A stretch of 64,000 bases of DNA from Sphingobacterium siyangense. GTDB taxonomy: Bacteria; Bacteroidota; Bacteroidia; Sphingobacteriales; Sphingobacteriaceae. The translations under genes were made by a program, and so were the position numbers. Below the pieces are notes generated by a model. The model did not search any database. It was not told the origin of the DNA and saw only the letters and a list, made by a program, of their open reading frames with translations. Shown here in pieces: positions 59,066-64,000 of this stretch (position 1 is the stretch's first letter; every line of letters begins with the position of its first letter). The stretch lies in assembly GCF_007830445.1 (NCBI RefSeq), contig NZ_VLKR01000002.1:279120-343119 (forward strand). Direction: 5' to 3'.

Positions 59066-59665
59066 TTAATGATTAGAAAGTTGAGGATCCATAATCGTAT
59101 ATACATTACTGATTGTAGCAAGCCACATTTCAACGACTTCAGGAGTGGCCCGGTCAGCTTTATCAAAAAAGAGATGCTCTTTGATCTGAAAACCGCAGTA
59201 CGTATAGATACCTTTATCAGATGTCAGTAATAATGCTTTATCCATACCGATAGCGGTATATTCTTCGTGGGATTTTCCGTGGGTATTGAGAATTATAGCC
59301 TGTTTTCCGGCTAATAATCCTTTTTGTATTCCCTGATCATAACGATAGGCAAACCCGTAGCTGAATACCCTGTCGATATACCCTTTCATAATGGCCGGCA
59401 TGCCGGTCCACCAAATCGGATAGATAAAGGTGACCACATCTGCCCAGGAAATATACTCCTGTTCTTGTCTGATAAGTTCATTAACGTAGCCTTTTCGTTG
59501 TCCGTCCATATCTTCCAATGATAATACAGGGTCAAATCCCAGTTGATACAGGTCTCTGGTAATTACTTTATGCTTCTGTTGTTGCAGAACGTTTTCAATA
59601 GATTGTTTAAACTGAGCATTCAGACTTTCCTGATTGGGATGGGCGTAAATAATAAGATGTTTCAT
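59066..59665 (-). CDS. NAD(P)H-dependent oxidoreductase of the flavodoxin-like quinone reductase family
   Basis: 199 residues from MKHLIIYAHPNQESLNAQFK; the longer frame to 59719 lies over the promoter. IIYAHPNQESLN and FIYPIWWTGMPAIMKGYIDRVFSYGFAY are the NQO1/KefF/MdaB FMN and substrate segments. Reduces quinones or nitro compounds in the cytoplasm. Divergent family neighbours and AraC gene at 59743 upstream suggest redox-stress control. Confidence 0.92.
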   Translation of the reverse strand: MKHLIIYAHPNQESLNAQFKQSIENVLQQQKHKVITRDLYQLGFDPVLSLEDMDGQRKGYVNELIRQEQEYISWADVVTFIYPIWWTGMPAIMKGYIDRVFSYGFAYRYDQGIQKGLLAGKQAIILNTHGKSHEEYTAIGMDKALLLTSDKGIYTYCGFQIKEHLFFDKADRATPEVVEMWLATISNVYTIMDPQLSNH

Positions 59666-59693
59666 ACCGTTACTTTTAATTGATTGAACAGTA

Positions 59694-59719
59694 CAAAAGT
59701 AAAATAGGGAACACCTCAA
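59694..59719 (-). promoter_or_regulatory. Promoter of the NAD(P)H oxidoreductase gene
   Basis: TACTTTTG (59701-59694) matches TAnnTTTG exactly; TTG at 59719-59717 lies 15 nt upstream, a little short. Confidence 0.5.
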
Positions 59720-59742
59720 AAATTGTAAGAAAACGAAACGGG

Positions 59743-60564
59743 TTATTCATTAGCCCGGCAAATATCCTGCTGGAATTTTAGGTAATTCTTAGGCGAAAGA
59801 TTAATGAAATGTTTAAAGTCGTGAATAAGCTGGCTTTGATCATAATAACCACATTGATCGATGATTTCAAACCAGTTGACTTTTTCTTTAGAAAAATCTG
59901 TCTGCTGAATCAATTCAATGGCTTTAACAAAACGATGGTATCGATTCACTTCCTTTGCACTGAAGCCAAAGTGCCTTTTATGGATCAATTGGATGTTTCT
60001 TTCACTTTGTCTAGCTTCTTCAGCAATGGATTTGATGGAGTTCATCGTATCCGATCTGAAATTAGCCAATAGCGTAGAGGTGGCATTCTGCTGATTAAGA
60101 TAGGGTTTGCAGAAATTAAGAATATGGTCTACCTTTTCTTCTGTGGCGGAAATACTATCTAATTGAAACCATAAACGGGTAAAACAATTTTCTTCCATAG
60201 CTTCATCTGGGTGAACAGGCAAATGATCAGATAGAAATGCTTTGCCAAAAAAACGATAAAATGCATCAGCCTTGAAATTAGCAACTAGGATAATGGAATC
60301 GGGGGGAAGGCTGTATTCAAATGCTGATTTAATAGGTCCCAAAACGATACATTTGTCAACTTCAATTTTTGTTTTTTGCTTGGAAACCAAAAATGCCTGA
60401 ACTCCGAAATTAAAAACCATAATGGTTTGAAAAGAAGGGAGAAGGGTTTTGGTTATGGTATGTTCAGACTTATTTTCAGCATAATAGAAATGAGAGAACA
60501 CTGTTTCAAACTCTTTAGGAGCAGAAATTCTGAAACTACGATATGTTTCTTCCTTTGGTTTCAT
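59743..60564 (-). CDS. AraC-family regulator with DUF6597-like N-terminus
   Basis: 273 residues. N-terminal DUF6597-like domain (HTITKTLLPSFQTIMVFNFG, PPDSIILVANFKADAFYRFFG). C-terminal HTH part RNIQLIHKRHFGFSAKEVNRYHRF then IDQCGYYDQSQLIHDFKHFINLSPKNYL, with the YDQSHxxRDF variant. The gene ends 77 nt before the oxidoreductase start on the same strand and is the probable local regulator. The space 60565-60969 upstream shows no other gene. Confidence 0.88.
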   Translation of the reverse strand: MKPKEETYRSFRISAPKEFETVFSHFYYAENKSEHTITKTLLPSFQTIMVFNFGVQAFLVSKQKTKIEVDKCIVLGPIKSAFEYSLPPDSIILVANFKADAFYRFFGKAFLSDHLPVHPDEAMEENCFTRLWFQLDSISATEEKVDHILNFCKPYLNQQNATSTLLANFRSDTMNSIKSIAEEARQSERNIQLIHKRHFGFSAKEVNRYHRFVKAIELIQQTDFSKEKVNWFEIIDQCGYYDQSQLIHDFKHFINLSPKNYLKFQQDICRANE

Positions 60565-60969
60565 TTATAACTACCAATATAAGAAAAATCTATGTTTTTG
60601 ATCCTCATAGTTTGGATTATTTAAAAGCTCTTTATTCCTTTATAACCCGCCCAGTATTTTTCCTACCACAGGGAGACAAAGCCGGAAACTCCACTTTTGA
60701 CTATCTGAACAGTGCATTCTTATTTGTCCTTCACAGCGGCTTAATAATGATAAAAATCGACAAAAAATTGAGACAGAAAGGCTACTAAAATTTTTGCTTT
60801 TAATGTATTTTTCTATAATTGTAAAACTTTAAACGATATCTCAAAATATTTGAGAAAACATCAGATAACCAATGAAGATTTTAAAGCAAGCTGTTCCATT
60901 TTGTTACTTTCGCACATCAAAGTTTTTGTCTGCCACGTGGAAGGTCAATTAATCAAAAATACGTTAATT

Positions 60970-61360
60970 ATGAAAAGGATGCACTTTATTTTAGTCATGC
61001 TAATATCCACAGCGGTTATTTTTCATGCGAAGGCTCAAACAAATAATAACAACAACAACAACAACAACAATTACGATTTTTTTGATACTGTTGTAAACAA
61101 CCACAATCAAATCTTTCCGGCTTCAGGTATCCCTTCGGCGATCGAAATGGTGCTAAAGTATTGCAAAGTGGTGGATTTTAATTTTTATGACTTGCAAATT
61201 AAATGGCAAAATAAAACGGATGGTTCTTTTCGCGACTTTGATAAAAAGGAATTATACGGAATTACTTTTTCCCAGAAATTTAATTTGCCACGGGATGAAA
61301 GTTTTCCGGTGGACAGTCTTTTTCAAGCGATAGAGAATGAATTGAAATCTGGGAAAAAGG
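60970..61360 (+). pseudogene. Secreted poly-Asn protein, cut by the IS21 element after about 130 codons
   Basis: Starts MKRMHFILVMLISTAVIFHAKAQ (signal peptide), then ten Asn codons, then YDFFDTVVNNHNQIFPASG and a mixed alpha/beta region with SGIPSAIEMVLKYCKVVDF. Host sequence ends at 61360 within a GTG codon; the reading goes on into the element as DIMLKLTPPLDIL and stops at 61443. A C39-like fold is possible from the SGIPSAIEMVLK segment but the catalytic Cys is not seen. The 3' part must lie beyond the window. Confidence 0.75.
61042..61071 (+). repeat. AAY trinucleotide repeat encoding ten Asn
   Basis: AAT AAT, seven AAC and one AAT codon in a row directly behind the signal peptide; short tandem repeats can change in number by slippage without losing the frame. 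Confidence 0.8.
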
Positions 61361-61387
61361 TGGATATAATGTTGAAGTTGACCCCTC
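61361..61387. repeat. IS21 element left terminal inverted repeat
   Basis: Starts TGGATATAATG and ends TGACCCCTC; matches the inverted right end with the same outer 8 nt and inner 9 nt and a variable middle. Confidence 0.75.
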
Positions 61388-61448
61388 CGCTGGACATACT
61401 GACCCCTCTAACAAGGCTTTTTTCAGTCCAACTGATGACCTGACAATA

Positions 61449-62165
61449 TTACTTCTTTTTTCTTAGACTTTCGCCTTTAAGTTCGATTCTGTAAGATCCA
61501 TGGATCAGTCTATCGAGTATTGCGTCTGCAATTGTATCTTCACCGATTACATCATACCAGCTGGCCACAGGTAACTGACTGGCAATTATTGTCGAGGCCT
61601 TAGCGTGTCTATCTTCAATTATTTCCATCAGATCCAGCCTTTGCTGCTGGTCTAGATTTACCAGGCCGAAGTCATCGACAATAAGTAGGTCTGCTTTTGA
61701 TATCCTGTCCATCAGCTTGTGCAGTGTACCTTCAAGGCGGGCCATTTTAGTCTTTAGAAGTAGTTTTTGCAGGTTAAAGTACAGGACTTTATACCCCTGT
61801 GCGCAGGCATGATGGCCCAATGCTGAAGAGAGGAAGCTCTTCCCACAGCCCGTAGCACCGCTGATGAGTATCGGATCTCCTTTTTTGATGTACTCGCCGG
61901 TAGCCAGCGTAGTGATCAATCCCTTGTCCAAACCTCTGGTAGCGACCATGTTTATTTCCTCTATGGAAGCCTGATAGCGGAACCCGGCATTCTGTTTGAG
62001 ACGCTCAAACCTTTTTTCATCCCGTTCATCTGATTCTGCCTGCAGCAATAGGGACAGTCCTTCGGAAAGGGTGAGTTCTGTACTGCGGCGGGTTTCATTC
62101 AATGCTTTCCAGTTACGCTCCATACCATGTAAGCGCAACGCTCTCATCTGTGTTTCAATATTCAT
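61449..62165 (-). CDS. istB: IS21 helper ATPase IstB
   Basis: 238 residues. Walker A GATGCGKS at 103-110, Walker B LLIVDDFG (D164/D165), sensor segment IIASQLPVASWYDVIGED. AAA+ DnaA-like ATPase that regulates target capture by IstA. It ends in EGKSLRKKK-type basic tail. 39 nt downstream of istA. Confidence 0.97.
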   Translation of the reverse strand: MNIETQMRALRLHGMERNWKALNETRRSTELTLSEGLSLLLQAESDERDEKRFERLKQNAGFRYQASIEEINMVATRGLDKGLITTLATGEYIKKGDPILISGATGCGKSFLSSALGHHACAQGYKVLYFNLQKLLLKTKMARLEGTLHKLMDRISKADLLIVDDFGLVNLDQQQRLDLMEIIEDRHAKASTIIASQLPVASWYDVIGEDTIADAILDRLIHGSYRIELKGESLRKKK

Positions 62166-62204
62166 CTTATTTTATTATTTGTTTATTTTATTCTATTCTA
62201 TTCA

Positions 62205-63803
62205 TCACTGTATTGCGGATCCATCGTTTGACTGATCAAACAGTGTCGGCTGGCTGCCTGCATAATACCCTCTTCCCCTGATATTGGCATGCTCTGGCAG
62301 GGAGCTTTTTACGGAAGTTTCCTGCTGACTGTTTGCTGTTCCATTTTCAAGTACATTCCTAAAGTAGTAGTAGGTATATAGCTTATTTTTTAGTACGTAA
62401 CTACATGCTTTGTCAAACTGTTCTGCCGGGAAGTCCCGTTTTAGCCTGAACAGTCCGTCACAGGTACGGAATAACTGCTCGGGATAATGCGCCCGCTCAA
62501 AGAGTATCTCCAGAAGTCTGGCGAACTCCGCAGAGTGTGCTTTTGCCCTTGTCAGGTACGTTTCATGCGAGCGGTTCTTATACGCCTGATGTTCGGACTT
62601 TAAATGTGTCGCCAGAGTGGTGTACGCATTTTCCCTGTAACTGCGTATGTGCGAGGCAATCTGTTTGCCCCGACAATAGATCCAGAGCATATTGCGTGTG
62701 TAAATGATCTTTACCTTTGTTCCGATATAAGCGAAGGGTACGCTGTAATAGTGTTTATTGCGCTGCAGGTAGATATGTCCGTTATCTCCAACTTTGAGTT
62801 CAGCGTAGCTCTTCAGCTCGAAGCGTTCTTTGGGAAGTTCGCCCAATGTTGATTTTTCGGAACTTAAGAACCGCTCTTCCCGGCAGTATGGCTTTTGCTG
62901 CATCCGGGTCTGGTTGTGCTTTAACATACAGACCTTTATGGCTTCATTGAGCGTATGGATATCAAAGAACTGCCTGTTTCTCAGTGGTGCAAAAACACGG
63001 GTATAGATCATTTTTACCTGATTTTCTACCAATGATTTGTCTTTTGGGCGGCCTGCACGTGCTGGAACCACAGCTGTGCCGTAGTGATTGGCAAAGTCTT
63101 CCATGGACTGGTTCAGGACCGGCTCATATTTATCGGCCTTGATGACCGCTGCTTTGAGATTGTCGGGGACAATGGCCTTTGGTACACCGCCAAGAGACTC
63201 CAGGCAGCTGCTCAGTGCATAAAAAAAGTCAGGGGTCTGCTGAGATGGTACAGCGATTGCAAACGCATAGTCTGAAAAGGGCAGGCAGGCCACAAATACT
63301 TCACAGGCGACCAGCTCCCCAGTGGACCTGTCAATATAATGGAGCTTTTTTCCGGAAAAGTCAATATATAATTTATCGCCGGCGGTATGTTCAAGCACCA
63401 TGCTGCCCTTGCGCGAGACAAGCTGTTGCCTTAAATGATAGTTGAACTGTGGATAGCTATAACCGGTGGGATCACTTTCTATATATTCCTGCCAGAGCAG
63501 CAGCTTGGTAACTCCGGTACGCTTAAGTTCTTTTTCATAATAGTCAAGACGGCTTTTTAGGTACTCAAACTTGTCTGCCTTGTAAGCAGGATTCCCTGCG
63601 TAGAACGACTTTTCCAACAGGGGGTCCTCCTGTTTAAGAAGTTCTTCCGTATTGAAACCGCCGTCGGCCATCTTTTTGAGATAGGACTTCACCGTATTCT
63701 TGCTCATACCAAGGATGCGGGCGATTGTTTTTATCCCGCTACCGCTCTGGTACAATCTGATTAATTGCTTTATCTGACTCATTCGTTTTGGTTTTCCAGC
63801 CAT
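62205..63803 (-). CDS. istA: IS21 transposase IstA
   Basis: About 532 residues from MAGKPKRMSQIKQ (an earlier Met at 63827 is possible). N-terminal HTH GIKTIARILGMSKNTVKSYL; DDE catalytic core: YIDFSGKKL (D), AIVPDNLKAA (D) and KSLVENQVK (E). Full length without a frame break, so the copy should be active. Confidence 0.97.
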   Translation of the reverse strand: MAGKPKRMSQIKQLIRLYQSGSGIKTIARILGMSKNTVKSYLKKMADGGFNTEELLKQEDPLLEKSFYAGNPAYKADKFEYLKSRLDYYEKELKRTGVTKLLLWQEYIESDPTGYSYPQFNYHLRQQLVSRKGSMVLEHTAGDKLYIDFSGKKLHYIDRSTGELVACEVFVACLPFSDYAFAIAVPSQQTPDFFYALSSCLESLGGVPKAIVPDNLKAAVIKADKYEPVLNQSMEDFANHYGTAVVPARAGRPKDKSLVENQVKMIYTRVFAPLRNRQFFDIHTLNEAIKVCMLKHNQTRMQQKPYCREERFLSSEKSTLGELPKERFELKSYAELKVGDNGHIYLQRNKHYYSVPFAYIGTKVKIIYTRNMLWIYCRGKQIASHIRSYRENAYTTLATHLKSEHQAYKNRSHETYLTRAKAHSAEFARLLEILFERAHYPEQLFRTCDGLFRLKRDFPAEQFDKACSYVLKNKLYTYYYFRNVLENGTANSQQETSVKSSLPEHANIRGRGYYAGSQPTLFDQSNDGSAIQ

Positions 63804-63972
63804 CAGTGATCCGAATTGTTTGATCACTAAGTAACAAAAACTACTTGCTAAGGGGTCAGCATGCTCCAGCGCAATGAACTGAAAAAATAAATTAGGGGGT
63901 CAACATCAGCCAGTATGGCAGTTGAATAACAGCTTTAAACGCACTACGCATCCCTAATTCTATTTCAATTTT

Positions 63973-64000
63973 GAGGGGTCAGCTTGTTCAAGTATATCCA
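63973..64000. repeat. IS21 element right terminal inverted repeat
   Basis: Ends in TATATCCA at the last window base; its reverse complement begins TGGATATA and contains TGACCCCTC like the left end. Confidence 0.7.

Larger units (their letters stand above)
61361..64000 (-). mobile_element. IS21-family insertion sequence
   Basis: About 2640 bp with istA and istB on the minus strand. The left end begins TGGATATA at 61361 and the right end closes with TATATCCA at 64000, giving TG...CA ends. Several internal copies of TGACCCCT occur at both ends (61379-61386 and 61399-61406; on the right inverted at 63854, 63889 and 63974), as in IS21 elements with multiple terminal binding sites. Inner repeats also match: CGCTGGACAT at 61388 and CGCTGGAGCAT inverted near 63862-63872. 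The target-site duplication cannot be judged because the window stops at the right end. Confidence 0.88.

Overview
The window looks like chromosomal DNA of a Bacteroidota bacterium of the Sphingobacteriaceae, most likely Sphingobacterium or a close relative. The evidence is family content (YaiO-type barrel, spondin lipoproteins, DUF4241, many AraC regulators and SPII lipoproteins), starts without clear Shine-Dalgarno sites, and several TAnnTTTG-type -7 boxes. The genus is an inference from protein style; no rRNA or other marker gene is present. No tRNA, rRNA or CRISPR array was recognised.

Layout. 1-8.5 kb: a signalling and exopolysaccharide locus on the + strand: the 3' part of a hybrid histidine kinase, a stand-alone receiver, a membrane-anchored HEAT-like protein, and a 1140-residue fusion of a processive GT2 synthase with an LtaS-type alkaline-phosphatase/sulfatase domain. 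It converges on a TPR-YaiO outer-membrane barrel; the two genes share a CTAG as their stop codons. 8.6-14.7 kb: a complete minus-strand thiamine operon thiS-thiC-(tenI/thiE-like)-thiE-thiG-thiH-thiF behind a promoter and a TPP riboswitch. Its expression platform can be read directly: the 5' P1 strand, an anti-sequestor and a stem over the thiS start codon are mutually exclusive. Two long perfect palindromes lie in this operon.

14.8-31.5 kb: ordinary accessory and housekeeping genes: GH78 rhamnosidase, a divergent MocR regulator/EamA exporter pair, GrpB, DinB, SRPBCC, a TspO-like protein, a serine hydrolase, a RibD-type reductase, and a spondin lipoprotein, peroxiredoxin and AraC group. 31.6-39.4 kb: a minus-strand set of eight genes (cupin, CMD, NTF2, broken dienelactone-hydrolase-like gene, exported flavodoxin, alpha/beta hydrolase and two aldo-keto reductases) divergent from an AraC regulator. 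Six of the eight carry signal peptides or lipoboxes. The same operator-promoter arrangement occurs twice, before the aldo-keto reductases and before the flavodoxin gene, with a 30-bp gap to the same -7 octamer each time, so this is probably one AraC regulon acting mostly in the periplasm.

39.4-57 kb: an accessory region with gene remnants (epimerase tail, frameshifted HxlR regulator, membrane-protein tail), a second hybrid kinase paralogous to the first, AT-rich single genes (lipoproteins, SMI1/KNR4, DUF4241, LRR-like and zinc-ribbon-like proteins) that resemble orphan polymorphic-toxin immunity genes, and a tandem lipoprotein pair. 57-60.6 kb: AraC/SDR and quinone-reductase-like/AraC pairs with a clear tandem operator and terminators. 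61.36-64 kb: an IS21-family element (istA/istB) that has cut a secreted poly-Asn protein gene; its right end coincides with the last base of the window.
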